Counted from the first letter of the stretch, positions 19,158 to 30,767 are shown. The stretch: 64,000 nucleotides of DNA from Balamuthia mandrillaris (GCA_031835245.1 JAVKOQ010000008.1:1-64000); one strand, 5' to 3'. A program made the numbers and translations. The notes: generated from the letters alone by a model not told the origin.

Positions 19158-20287
19158 ATGCGGAAAAATAGGACTCTGCCACGCAAGAGCACTGAATTGA
19201 TTGACGTCAGGAGAGGGAACAGGTCCTACATCGATGGGTGGATCTGGCCATGAAGGAACGTCTTAGACTGGGGACCCTAAATGGTAATTGGTCATGGAAG
19301 CCCGCTTTGCAAGCTGTGCAAAAAGAGGCAAAGATCCTCGAGTGTTTTGTCAAAGGGGACAAGCTAAATCAGTTTTTGGAGGAAGCGTTCAAGTTGGCGG
19401 TGGAAAAGTATGGGCACCTGAACACTACCACAGTCAAGATTCCTTCTCCCAGGGTTAACCAAAAGGAGGAGGACGACAGAGGGGCAGAGGATCAGTGTAA
19501 CTCAGCAGTGGATTCGCCCCGCCGAGAGGAAGGGACCAGTGTTGTGCCCAAGGGGAAGATTGATTTGGACTCAGTCAGTGCAGATGGTGTTAAGGAGCAA
19601 ACCAACAGTCAAGTGGCGCTACTGTTTGATTGTATTAGCCATGTTTCTCATGAGTGTGGTAAGCTCTCCGAGGCAGGTGTATTCTCACTTGCAGTGATTG
19701 TATGATTCAGGGACCTGATTGAATCTCTTGACAAGGAGATCAATAATCTTATGGTGGGGGAAAAAGGAAGTGCAAATAGTACCAAAGGTGGCCCTACTCT
19801 GGGTTCCCAACGGTCTTACATGGAGGTGGTCGGATCAGTTCCATGGTGTGATATGATTACTGTGGAAAGGAATTTCCCTCCAACAGCAACTACAGTTAGC
19901 GTACCAAGCTTGGAATACTGGAAGGAAGAAATGGCAAAGGAACAAGGGATATGTTGGCAGGATAACTCCAACATATACAGGAGGATGTGGACCAAAGATA
20001 TGGTAACTGACCCGAACTATTGGTCTACAGTAAAACCAACGTATGGCTTTGCCAGTCCCTACTCCAAGGTAGGGGCTGTGGAGGGCAGATTGATTGTGGT
20101 GAGCAGTAAGGACCTTAAGAAGCAAAAGGTATGTGAGAGGATCTTCGAGCTGGGGCTCAAGCACGTTGAAGTGTGGAAAGTAGGAGAGAAGAATGGCACG
20201 CAGCATTGGGGAGTTACTTTGGAGATGGCCCAGGCTGCCGAAGACATTATTGCAGAAAGAGCCAGGCTGTATGCTTTTACCTGCTAG
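19158..20287 (+). pseudogene. LINE ORF1 region
   Basis: Two open blocks (to 19705 and 19751-20287) encode the first protein of LINE copy A. The second block, SLEYWKEEMAKEQG...YAFTC, contains an alpha/beta-looking stretch (GRLIVVSSKDLKKQKVCERI) that resembles an RNA-binding domain in spacing, but no CCHC zinc knuckles are visible. The first block is acidic in its middle and could be disordered. The blocks are separated by a short stop-containing stretch. Function would be RNA binding in the retrotransposition particle, by analogy with other LINE ORF1 proteins. Confidence 0.6.
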
Positions 20288-21959
20288 TGGGTGGGCAAAG
20301 CCCGAATTGAAGAAGCCAAGAATGAAGGCAAACCGCTGTGAAGGCCTAAAGAGCAAAGAGAGATGGAGAAGAGGAAGGAAAAGGAGGAGAATGTTGGAAC
20401 AGTGGCTTTGGACAGCTCATTGGAACTCTCAGGCATCGCACTGGTTGAGGAGGAGTATCACGGTGCTGCCAACTGGTCTGACATTGTGGAGGAGGAAGGG
20501 AAGAAGACCCAATGACTTCAGTAGCATTTGTCAACTCTAGGGGCTGGGGACAAGAGGAATTGGTCAGCTGTTGGGCTGACAGTAAGCAATTTGACATTAT
20601 TGGAGTGTGCGAACATAGGAGGATGGTTGCCCCTCGATTGGAGGGGTATCGGTGGATGGGTGGAGGGGCTGCTCCAGGGAGGAGTGGCTATGGAAAGGGT
20701 GGCGCAGGTTTCTTTGTTCAAGAGGGCTTCAAGGGGAACATCAGAGAAAGGAAAGAGTGGCGAACACCCAACTCCACTTGGGTGGAACTGGTGGGACAGA
20801 GTTGCATCTTTATAATCAGTATAGTGTATCTCCCTCCAGGAGGTACTGTGGACAACTTTAAGGTCACCTTGGCTGCAATTGAGAAAAGAATCCTGGACGT
20901 GGTCAAGGAAGGAAGACCCCTGATTATTGGAGGTGATTAAAATGCCAGGGTTGGAAAGGGATGGAATGGTAGCATGGAGATGGACAGGCAAGGTAGTTGG
21001 TGACAGATGGCAAGCATGGACTGATCATCGGCCATTAGTAGTCAAGTTGAAGGACTCAGCAGATAATTGCAGCAGGGTTTGGATGGAACGATGGAAGTGG
21101 AAGTCCTACCCAGAGGAAGATTGCAAGAGGAGGTGGAGAGAGTACAAACGCGGGTGCAAGCGTTTCTTCAAAGGAGAGGAATGGAAGGCCATGGTCAAGA
21201 AAACACAGGAGGGAGCAGCTACTGTTGAAGATCTTTGGAGCAAGTGGAAAAAAGGATTGTGGGATTGTGCAATGAGATGGTTTGGTAGAGAAAGGAGACT
21301 GATAGAAGCAACAATGAGCAGGGCAAGGAAGCCATGGTGGATGGCAGAGTTAACATCCTTGAACAAGCAGGTAGTGATAGCCCATGCTCAGTGGCTAAGA
21401 GAAGGAAAGAATGATGGAAAGGCCAGAGAGGAATTTGTGGAAAAGGTTTGTGAAGTTGTGGAGAGCCAACAAATGGGACTGGATGAAGTGAAGGAGACAA
21501 GAGAACATCAAGGAAATGCAGAAATGGATCAGCAACATGTGGAGGATAGTGGCAAAGCGTAGAGCAGAGCCCAAAGCAGTTACTGAGCACCACGGTAGCA
21601 CGGCAGCCTTCAAGGAACATTGGGCAAAGCTGGGAAGGAAGGATTCTTCCATTGGGAGCTTGCAGGAAGCAGGTCCAGAAGGACCGCCTTGGTCTAGTAG
21701 TAACTGGCTTAAGAAGGAGAGTTTTAATCTTGCATGGAGGAAAAGATTGAGGGTGGGCAAAGCAGTGGGTGTGGACAATATTGATGGGGAAATGATGAAG
21801 TATGGAGGTAAACATGTGCAAGATGCAACTTGGACGCTGATCAAGGCCATTGAGAACCAAGGCTTGGCCCAAGGAGTGGAAACAGGGGGTGGTTATCCCC
21901 TTGCATAAGGCAGGAGATCCCCAGAATTCAGCAAACTATAGAGGTATTACTCTCCTATG

Positions 21960-22159
21960 TGTTGATGGGGAATAACCCTGCGGATCAAGAAAGGGACGGC
22001 ACGTAAGCGACTCTGGGTTTATTCACAAGAAAAGGGGTGTGGACCAAAGTGTGTGCTTTGAATGTGTCGCGAGGAAAAGGGGAAAATAAAGAGGGCGAGA
22101 AAATTTGGAGGTATCAGGGAGAGTGTCAACAAGAAGTCATAATAGTTGGTTTTCCAACA
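21960..22159 (-). mobile_element. LTR-type 200-bp element, copy B, inserted in LINE A
   Basis: A 200-bp unit with TGTTG/CAACA ends, flanked by TATG on both sides (21956-21959 and 22160-22163), a 4-bp target duplication. The LINE coding sequence resumes at the same codon on the other side. In its own orientation (minus) it has a TATTTT box and an AATAAA. Copies at 2107-2317 and 23636-23835 share this structure. It carries no coding region, so it is either a solo LTR or a very small non-autonomous LTR element. Confidence 0.8.
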
Positions 22160-22570
22160 TATGCAATGCAGCCAAGGCGTTTGAAGGAGCTATCTTGGTA
22201 CAGTTGAACATACAAGCAAGAGAGCAAGGGTGGATAAGTAATTGCCAGGGCGGATTTAGAAAAGGAAGGGGAGTCATGAATCAGGTGTGGTGGTTGAAGA
22301 AATGCCTGATGAAAAGAAGCAAAGAACATACCATATTGCTCTGTTGGATATCAGCAAGGCATATGACATGCTTGACCATGACATACTGGCAAGGACCTTA
22401 CGCAAAAGAGGAGCAGAAGAGGCAGCAGTGGGTATCATTACAGAGTGGTACCGGGGTATGATGAGTGTTATTCGCATGAACAGGCAGCTCTCTGAATAAT
22501 TTCTGGTGGAAAGAGGAGTTAAGCAAGGAGGAGTTTTGTCTCCATTCTTGTTCAATATATACATTGATGT

Positions 22571-23482
22571 AAAGACAAGCAGTAATTCATCATGCTGAGA
22601 GGCAAGATGGCCACTTTGAGCTACTTGAAGAGGTAAGCCAAGCAAGTGAAGAGGAAGGGGAGAAGAATGAAGGTGAGGGAGGTGATGGGACGAGTGTTGT
22701 TGAAAAGAAAGCCAAGAGGATGAGGACCTTAACTCGAGTAGCCAAGGTGGAGTATGCAGCTGAAGGAGAAAGAGGAACAAGAGCATGGCTATGGCATAAC
22801 TTCTTGACAAATGGAAGATGTTTGGTTGGACAACAACGGAGCTTAGTGATTACCAACCCAAGGAAAGAACGTTTGATGAATGCTATTCGTTGTGGTGGAC
22901 TGCCCATTGGAAAAAAGTGGGGAGCCATTCAGCAGTCTGAGGAGGATAGCAAGTGCCCTGCATGTGATGCTGAGGAAGAAACAGCGGAACACTTCCTGTT
23001 AAGGTGTCCTAACCTTTGGGAAGATCGCTTTAGAATCTGGAGTGTGGACAATGGAAATGAAGAACAAGTCAGAAAGCTGATTATAGAAGACTGTACAACA
23101 AACCTCCTGTCAAGTGGAAAGAAATGTAACAGAGCTCAAGAGATGGAACAATGTAAGCAAAGTTGTAAACGAGTCTGGAGATTATGGGCAGCAAGAGCAA
23201 GTTGGAAGCATGGAAGTTCTTCTGCATTTTATCAATCTTTGGAAGTAATGTAATAGCAAGGAAAAGAGAAGAAAGGAAAGGGAAAGAAAAGGATAGCTAG
23301 ATGATACAAAGTTGGTCTGAAATCTCATTCAACACCTTTCACTTGTGAATTGAGTAACAATTGGGAAGGCATTGAGGATGAGGGAGTAAGAGAAGTAAGA
23401 GTACACTATGTATGTACAATGCTTACTTTTTATGTATAGATTGGTGTTGCTCTCAGAGCAAATAAACTTTTATTACTACTAC
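22571..23482 (+). mobile_element. LINE copy B, 5'-truncated, nested in LINE A with target duplication
   Basis: A 912-bp insertion holding only the last part of a LINE: the stretch before the Cys-His finger, the finger itself (C-x2-C...EETAEHFLLRCPN, open frame 22720-23253) and a 230-bp 3' UTR that ends with hairpin TTGCTCTCAGAGCAA, AATAAA and TTATTACTACTAC. It is flanked by TATATACATTGATGT at 22556-22570 and 23483-23497, a perfect 15-bp target duplication lying inside the RT of LINE A. The perfect duplication, complete tail and intact finger frame show it is younger than its host copy. Confidence 0.92.
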
Positions 23483-23635
23483 TATATACATTGATGTGGT
23501 GGCAAGAAAGCTACAAGCAGCAGAGGAGAAGGAAAGAGGAGATAAAGCAAGGAATGTTTGCTTGTTGTTTGCTGATGACTTGGCAGTGGTAGCCAGTGAT
23601 CTGTTTGAGCTTCAGAGAAGATTGAATGTAGCAGT

Positions 23636-23835
23636 TGTTGGAAAACCAACTATTATGACTTCTTGTTGACACTCTCCCCGATACCTCCAAATTTTCTCGC
23701 CCTTTTTATTTTCCCCTTTTCCTCACAACACATTCAAAGCACACACTTTGGTCCACACCCCTTTTCTTGTGAATAAACCCAGAGTCGCTTACGTGCCGTC
23801 CCTTTCTTGATCTGCAGGGTTATTCCCCATCAACA
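23636..23835 (+). mobile_element. LTR-type 200-bp element, copy A, inserted in LINE A
   Basis: Same 200-bp family as 21960-22159 but in plus orientation: TGTTGG start, CATCAACA end, TATTTT box near 23705 and AATAAA near 23772. Flanked by CAGT on both sides (23632-23635 and 23836-23839). The interrupted LINE sequence resumes directly after the duplication, as shown by the matching stretch at 2513-2545 in LINE copy D. Confidence 0.82.
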
Positions 23836-24644
23836 CAGTGGAGGCAGTGAATACTCTGGGACTTCAGTTCAATGCAAAGAAATCAGTGGTGCTAGTACAA
23901 GGAAAGAAGGCTCATTTTCAAGAGTGGCGACTGAAGGGGGAGGCTGTGAAACGTGTGAAGGAAGCCAAGTACCTGGGACTGTGGTTTGAAGAAAGTGGGA
24001 GATGGACAACTCATGCCAAGGAGAGGATCACCAAGGCCAAACAAGCCCTCTACAGCCTTAGGCAGCGGGGAGCCATTGCTCAAGGCCTTGGTACACGCAC
24101 TGCCCAGATTGCTGCAGAGGCTATTGTCAAGTCTACCTTGTCATATGGACTATGTATGACAGAGCTTTCCAATTCATGGTGGAAGAAGATTGAAGCTGTG
24201 TGGAATGAGACAGCAAAGAAGTGTATTGCAAGTTCATCGAAGGACTGTGGCGGGGGTTTGTAGAGCAGAATTGGGCTGGTTGACCATCAAGGCCTACTGT
24301 GAGTTGGAAAGACAAGCAGTAATTCGTCATGCTGAGAGGCAAGATGGCCACTTTGCGCTACTTGAAGAGGTAAGCCAAGCAAGAGAAAAGGAAGGTGAGA
24401 AGAATGAAGGTGAGGGAGGTGACGGGATGAGTGTTGTTGAAAAGAAAGCCAAGAGGATGAGGGCCTTAACTCGAGTAGCCAAGATGGAGTATACAGCTGA
24501 AGGAGAAAGAGGAACAAGAGTTCCAATTGGGGGAAATTGAATGATTTATTTGTTTTTCCTTAAAGGAGTAAATAAAAGCTCAACATTTGTCATTTTGGCA
24601 ATAACATAAAAGGCTTGATGGTGTTGAGTATGTCCATGACACTG

Positions 24645-24780
24645 TGATAAGGCCGGTAGGGGAACAACCTAACGGACACCAACTCAATGGACGTAGGGAA
24701 AAGACCTTTAATAAAATGAATAGAAGAGATATATATACAAGGAGAGATAGGGATAGGTATTATGGGAGAGTGGTATAACA
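24645..24780 (-). repeat. 3' LTR of the Ty3/Gypsy element
   Basis: 136-bp repeat (TGTTATACC...CCTTATCA on the minus strand), about 98% identical to 29815-29950. A GGGAGGGGGAAG-type polypurine tract lies immediately upstream of it on the element's strand. Solo and degraded relatives are at 3452-3583, 4100-4190 and perhaps 33291-33440. Confidence 0.92.
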
Positions 24781-27700
24781 CTTCCCCCTCCCAGGCCAAA
24801 GTCACTCTGTGATTGACTGTCAGGCCGATAATCATGATACCGCTCTCCAATATGCCTGGACCAGGTCTGGGGTGTTGATAACGTTGCGTTCAGGCTCCCA
24901 AGAGTTGTGGCAGATGGAAAAACCTTTCCACTTCAACCTGTATTCAAGTCCTCGATTGGTATAGTGGTGGTCAAGAATTTTCTCAACCTCTTATTCGTCA
25001 TCAGCAAGCTGTCTGTCTTCGTCGTCACGCGGAATAAATTGTTTGATGCAGTTGAGGTTTACCACTTTATCTGTTTCAGGACCAGCAGTATTCCGCACCT
25101 TGATTGTCTGCGGAGAACAGATTTTGATAATCTTGTAGGGTCCTCCTTTCCAACTACGTCGAAGTTTCTTAGACTCGCCGATGGATGTAGCTTTGGAGTG
25201 AATGAGAACCAGGTCGCCAACCTTAAACTCTTCCTCCAGCTTGCCATGCCTTTTCTCCATCTTCTCTTTTTGGGCGTTGTCTACTCCGCGGGCTTCTTCT
25301 GCAAGTGCACGCTGTGTCTCCTGCAGTTGCCTCACCCACGAATCGTCGGACAGATGAGTAGTGTCCACCAAACCGGTACCGTTGGACTTCCTCCCAAACA
25401 TAAGCTCGTAAGGGGTAAATCGTCGTCCTGGCAGCGGCGCGTGGCGATAAGAATAAAGTAGCATCGGAAGGTACGCACTCCAGGCTTGTTGCCTGCCATC
25501 CACGAATTTTCGGAGCTGCTCCTTAAGGGTGCGGTTGTATCGTTCAACCATGCCATTTCCTTGGGGATGCTCTGCCGTGGCGTATTTACGCTTGATGCCA
25601 AGAAGAGTCGACAGCTCATTGTTGAGTTTGTTGACGAACTCTTTTCCTTGATCAGACAGAAGCTCCTTAGGGAGGTCCGTGCTCACGAATATCTCAAGTA
25701 AGGCCTTCGCCACTTCCTTAGCTTGTTTCGTCTTCAATGGACAAATGTCCAGCCAACACATGAAGGCGTCGATGGTGACCAAGGCATATCAGTACCCTTC
25801 AGCCATCAAGGGCAACTCACCGATCAGGTCCATGCAGACCAACTCGCCTGGCTCGTTAGCAATGATGTGACCCAACGGCCCGTCGGCTTTCTTCCGCGGA
25901 GCCTTCGCCTCCTGGCATTCCACACAGCCCTTGACCCAACGTTCCACATCTTTGTGAATTCCAGGCCACCAGTACTGCGTGATGAGGCGGGAGTACATCT
26001 TCGTAAGGCCGAAATGCCCACCCGTAGGAACATCGTGGAACTGACAAAGTATCTCGTTCCTAAGCTCCTTGGGCACGATTTGTTGGATGGTAGCTTGTTT
26101 GACCTTGGCTTTATCAGGCCAAATTGCGTGTAATAAATGTCCGTCTTGAAGGAAGCACTGCTCCATGAGCGCCAACTGACGGGGTGTCTTGTGTTGACAT
26201 GCCTCCTTGTTGCCTTCAATGGCTTCAACGATCCATGAAAATTCATTGTTGATACACAGCAGCTCAAGCCATGAGTCGGAATCCAACTCCTTATCCAGTA
26301 AAACCTGCGGGGAGCCATTTTCTTGTGACTGTATCCCATGGTCGTCTTTGTTGTCTGACTGGCTGCCTTCCCCTCTGTCTGTGAAAGTAACCTGCTTGCG
26401 GTTCTTCAGATGAGTAACAGTGTTGACTGCACTGAGAGCGAACAGTTCATGGCTGAGACTATCGGCATTGGAATGTTCCTTCCCTGGTCGGTGGGTAACT
26501 TGGATGTGGCCGAATTCCTGCAGCTTGGCAATCCACCTTGCCAACTTGCCCGAAGGGTTCTTCTGAGAGAACAGCCATTGCAGAGCTGAATGGTCAGTAA
26601 CGACACATTCTAACTGCTGAAGAACATAATGTCTCCAATGCTGTAGGAAGAAGACAACGGCGTAAGCCTCCTTCTCCGTGGCGCTCCAATTGAGCTGCGG
26701 ACCGGAAAGCTTCTTGCTACCGTAGGCTACAACATGGTATAGCCCATCCTCTCCTTTCTGCTCCAGAGTTCCCCCGATGGCGTAATCGCTGGCATCACAG
26801 CAGATCCGAAAGTCCTTTTCAGCATCAGGGTAGGCAAGGACAGGAGAACTGGTCAGAGCCTCCTTTATCCCTTGGAAAGCCTTTTCCTGCTCGTTGCTCC
26901 ACATGAACTTCGTTTTGGGGCTCGTGAGGTTGGTGAGGGGCTTCACCATCTTGGTGAGATGATGGATAAACTTGCAATAGTAGTTTGCAAGTCCAAGGAA
27001 GCTTTGTAGTTGCTTCCTGGTGGTAGGGTGTGGGCAATCTTGCACCGCCTTGACCTTGCTCTGTACTGGGCTAATTCCATCGCTAGACACCATGTGTCCA
27101 AGGTACTCCATCGTCTCCTTCATGAAGGCGCATTTGTTGACCTTCATGTAGAGTCAATACTCACAGAGACACTCAAAGACCTTGTGTAAGTGAACGAGGT
27201 GGTCCTCAAATGTCTTAGAAAAAACGATGATGACACCAAGAAAACTTCTGCTTGAATTTGCTGAAGATCTCGTCCATTCCTCATTGGAACGTAGCTGGAG
27301 CGTTAGTAGGTCCGAAGGGCATAACCACAGGCTCAAACTGACCGGATTTTGTAACAAAGGCACACATATTTGCAGTACGTTCCTCCATAAGGAAGTGCCA
27401 ATAACTGCACGCTAAGTCGAATTTGGATCAGAACTTGGAGCCATGGAGGCAATTCAGTCCGTCCTCAACGTTAGGCATTGGGTAGGAATCCTTCACCATA
27501 CGTTTGTTTAGCTCTCTGTAGTTGATACAGAATCGTGGCTTTCCGTCCTTCTTGATGACGATGATCACAGGGTGTGCCCATTCACTGACAGATTTGCGAA
27601 TGACGCCCATAAGTAGCATGTCGTCCGTGGCAGCATCGATGGTCTCCTGAACCTTGGCGCTGACCTTGTGAGGGTTCACACGGGTGGGGGTATAATCCGT

Positions 27701-29814
27701 TAGGACTATCTTGTGGGGTGGAAGTTTGACACTTCCCGGCTCAGGAAGCTTGTAGCAGAAGACGTCCTTGTATTCAAGGGCCAGCTCTAGAAGCCGTGCT
27801 TTCTGCCCGATATCCAGGTCCGCGTCGTTCACGAGCTCTCTCAAGCCCGTCATTACCTCTTCCTCGGTAGGAAGCTCCACCGGGTAGATAACATCCATGA
27901 CATCTTGGGTCTCCTTTGTGACTGAGGTGCACACTCGGTCATCATCAGAGTCACCAGACGAACCGTCCACAGGTTTGCTCTCAGTGAGAAGTAACCAGTG
28001 TTGTCGTGCTTCCAAAATATCCCAGCCAATAAGAAGATCGTGCGGCATCGGATCATCCTCTGCCAAGACAGCAACGGTTGCCTTGACGTTCTCATGAGTA
28101 GGCGTCTGAAAACGAAGAGTGACGTAACCCTTCGGCTTCACTTCATGGCCAGTAGCACTTCTCCACATATCCCCGTTATGTAGGCTACTAATTTTCACTC
28201 CTTTGGGTAGAAGTGTTTGTCGGATGAAGCTATCGGTGGCACAGGAGTCCAGCGCGGCCTCGATAGTCCTTCCTCCAGAGATCTTCATAGACATCCTCGG
28301 TAGACAACACGCGTTCTTGACGACAATATTCGTCGATCCTGTCCTTCCACCAGCACTGTCCTTCTGGGCCGGCGCCTGGCTTTGGCTTCCAGACTTGCCC
28401 TTTGTGTCCCACAAAGCACCGCCAAAAGTATCCTTCTTCTTGCTTTGGTCGACACGTTTCTTTTCCGAGCACTCTCTTGTCCAGTGCTCTCTCGACTTGC
28501 AGTTGTAGCAAAAGGGTCGTTTCTTCTTCCCATCATTGCCCGAACTGCTGTCGTTGTTGTTCTTTTCTCGTCAGGAGCTCCTTGACCGATGGTCCAAGCT
28601 CTTCTTCGCGTGCCGTCGTCCTTCCCAGTCTCTCGTGAGGTTCAGGGCATCAGCCATATTAGCAATGTCCTCCCACTAAAGGAATTTCTCCTTCAGGTCC
28701 GGAACAGCTCCTGTGACGAACTTCTCCAAGACCTGAGTCTCGCTGAAATCCGTGAGGAAAGCCTCTCGCAGCGCTGTTCGCACTCGCAAGTTCCAAGCGT
28801 CCACAGACTCATCAACGTTCATCCGAAGATTTCCAAGCGTCATGATCTTAGCAGTTGCTCGGTCACAATGCCGGAAGCAGTTGAGAAGCTGTGTTTTCGC
28901 TTCCGTGGGGGTTAGTAGGACGCCACCTTTCGTTCGTTCTTGCTCGAGGAAGCGGCGAACGACATCAGCGTTATCACGAAGTTGTCCTTCAAAGTGAAGG
29001 ATATAATCCTGATGACTCCAGCCAGCGGTGGTCGCATAGTGGTTGAACGAGGTCAAAAAGATGTTTGGGTCCTCATTTGGCTTGCCATGGAAAGTCGGCA
29101 GCGTTTCTGCAGTAAGCAGACTCTGTGTCAGCTGAACATCGCCCAAGCTGTCACCAAGGTTTTTGGCCATGCGTCGTCGAAAATCTTGACAGCGGGCCGT
29201 GAGATTAAGAGTTTTTCTCTTCTCCTTCTCCTTTTCTTCCTCCTCTTCGCTTGTAGACGAAGAGCTGGACCCAGAGCCGAGACCGTCATCCTTCTGTCCG
29301 TTGTCCGCAAGTTGGGCCTTGAGAAGATTTTGCAGTTGAGAGATTGAGTCATTAAGAGCCGCAAGAGCTACATCGTTGCTTTTTCTCGCTAGTTTAACGT
29401 CGTTAGAGAGCACATCTGCAAAGGTTTCCAACTTTAGATCAAGATGGTCGATGTGGTCAGACAAAGAAGAAGCATCGCTAGCCTGCTTGACCCAGAGCTT
29501 GTCATGGTCCACTTGGCTTGTGTGAAGCTCAGAGAGGGCCTGGTCTATGGTGTCTAGCCTGTCCGTTGGAAGAGTTGTAGTAGTAGGGGAGGGAGTGTTG
29601 GAAGCTGGAGGGATAGCACCACCGGAAAGTGGACCGCTCTGGGTACCAGAAGAAGGTGTTGTACCTGTCTGTGGTGAAGTTCCTGACATTGTGTCACCAA
29701 ATACTGCTATGAAAGCGCTCCAAGTTTCCTCCAAAAAACCCCGAGTATCCAAAATAGGTTAATTACCCGAAAACCGAACTTACCAAGAAAAAAGTAAGCC
29801 GATGTCACCAAGTG

Positions 29815-29950
29815 TGATAAGGCCGGTAGAGGAACAACCTAACGGACATCAACTCGATGGACGTAGGGAAAAGACCTTTAATAAAATGAATAGAAGAGAT
29901 ATATATACAAGGAGAGATAGGGATAGGTATTATGGGAGAGTGGTATAACA
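29815..29950 (-). repeat. 5' LTR of the Ty3/Gypsy element
   Basis: 136-bp repeat matching 24645-24780 with about three mismatches. Its outer edge cuts the transposase reading frame of the DNA transposon; its inner edge is followed on the element's strand by CAC-TTGGTGACATCGGC, where a tRNA primer site is expected, although I cannot name the tRNA. An AATAAA-like signal and TATATATA lie inside. Confidence 0.92.
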
Positions 29951-30767
29951 ACGCCAACTCACTTTTAAGCAACGCCAGATCTTTAAACGATGATTTAAAC
30001 ATTCAACATTAGCCCAGTGGGTTTTGGTATGCAGCTTATTCCATATTTTTTGCTCTTCTGTTAAAGTATCCCATGGACCTTTATAAGGAGTGAGAAAAGC
30101 AGGGTGTCCAATATATCCTTTGTCAGCTGTCACCTGTTCTTTTGTTTCCAGTTCATGAACAAGCTTAAGCTTTGCAATTGTCAAATCATGCATAGAACCC
30201 ATTATTCCTCCATAAACCCACACAATTTGGCCAGTATGTAGGTGAACACCAACTTCATACTTGAGTGTATGCTGCTTACATTTTCCACAATAAACGTCCT
30301 TCTCATCTACAATAGTTGGCTTGGCTATTGGGCAACAAGTACAGTCAACACAACAAGATGGAGATAATATATCTTGGTCAACCCATCTATTTTCCCAATG
30401 GATCTGTTTGTTTTTAGTAAGAATTTTCCTAAAACTAAAAATAATTACTTACTGTATCTAAATGCTGGTATACAATCTAAATTAAATTCCAAACATGAGA
30501 TCGGAATGTTTTTCGGTCTACATGAAGCAGTGCACTTGCTTGATCTTCTGTTGGGTAAACCCTAAGAAAGTAAAGCATCCACAGGAAATGTTGTTGTGAA
30601 AGCCCAAGTGATGTAATATAGTTTTGTAAAATATTCCAAATTAAAGCTATAGAGCTTAATGAGAGCCCTAAATAAGACTTTCGGGTTCGTTCTGTACTAC
30701 CAAGCCACTCGGAGATTAATGTATCCCAACTATGAAGATGTTGCCTATTTTTGGAAATAAATTTCAA
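29951..30767 (-). pseudogene. Harbinger-like DDE transposase, interrupted
   Basis: On the minus strand, an N-terminal helix-turn-helix exon (30767-about 30480, FLRVYPTEDQASALLHVDR) is followed, after a probable short intron with a GTAAGT donor near 30460, by the DDE exon: VDCTCCPIAKP, DEKDVYCGKCKQHTLK, GSMHDLTIAK (second Asp area), VTADKGYIG (Asp) and HWANVECLNHRLK (Glu). The order fits DDE_Tnp_4 / PIF-Harbinger nucleases. The frame is cut at 29950 by the Ty3/Gypsy insertion; the missing C-terminus (HHQAFYVIAKMTNVELLF...) lies at 24550-24640 on the far side of that element. It cannot make full transposase now. Confidence 0.8.

Larger units (their letters stand above)
20512..24515 (+). pseudogene. 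LINE ORF2 region (endonuclease, RT, C-terminal domain)
   Basis: Begins with an exonuclease-endonuclease-phosphatase fold (MTSVAFVNSRGWGQEE, FDIIGVCEHR, YLPPGGTVDNF, ending IIGGD before a stop where family members read GGDFN). TDHRPLVVKL at 21020-21050 is the endonuclease end motif. RT follows: VGVDNIDGEMMK (motif 0-1 region, 21765), ITLLC...AAKAFEGAILV across the LTR-type insertion, LDISKAYDMLDHD (motif A, 22340), and LLFADDLAVVASD (catalytic motif C, 23560), then AKYLGLWFEESG. The C-terminal finger is lost with the 3' truncation. Five or more stops/frameshifts and three insertions make it non-functional. Confidence 0.85.
19158..24520 (+). mobile_element. LINE copy A (APE-type non-LTR retrotransposon), host of nested insertions
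   Basis: The longest LINE copy in the window. It has an ORF1 region (19158-20287), an ORF2 with apurinic-type endonuclease (20512-20940), a linker and RT (21000-23640, interrupted) and the post-RT region (23836-24515). It is cut off at 24520, where the DNA transposon's terminal repeat begins; its own 3' tail is missing. Inside it sit a 200-bp LTR-type element (21960-22159), a younger 5'-truncated LINE of the same family (22571-23482) and a second 200-bp LTR-type element (23636-23835). Several stops and frameshifts break both ORFs, so it is inactive. The clade cannot be fixed by eye; the endonuclease and zf-RVT-like end fit the Tad/R1/I/Jockey assemblage. Confidence 0.9.
24645..29950 (-). mobile_element. 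Ty3/Gypsy LTR retrotransposon inside the transposase gene
   Basis: A 5.3-kb element on the minus strand with 136-bp LTRs. Internal parts in order from its 5' end: gag-like region (about 28.6-29.8 kb), CCHC knuckle region, aspartic protease, reverse transcriptase, RNase H and integrase (about 25.0-26.2 kb), i.e. the Ty3/Gypsy order with integrase last. A purine-rich tract abuts the left LTR and a TGGTGACATCGGC-type stretch, possibly the primer site, abuts the right LTR. It is broken, with about three or four interruptions. The two LTRs differ at about 3 of 136 positions, so insertion was recent. No chromodomain is obvious. No clean target duplication is seen at the outer edges. Confidence 0.9.

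Noticed and set aside
21219-21872. Minus-strand frame of 217 codons
   Set aside because: Antisense shadow of the LINE ORF2 linker and RT region, which is coding on the plus strand by clear motifs.
22274-22928. Minus-strand frames of 112-178 codons
   Set aside because: Antisense to LINE RT motif A and to the C-terminal finger of the nested LINE.
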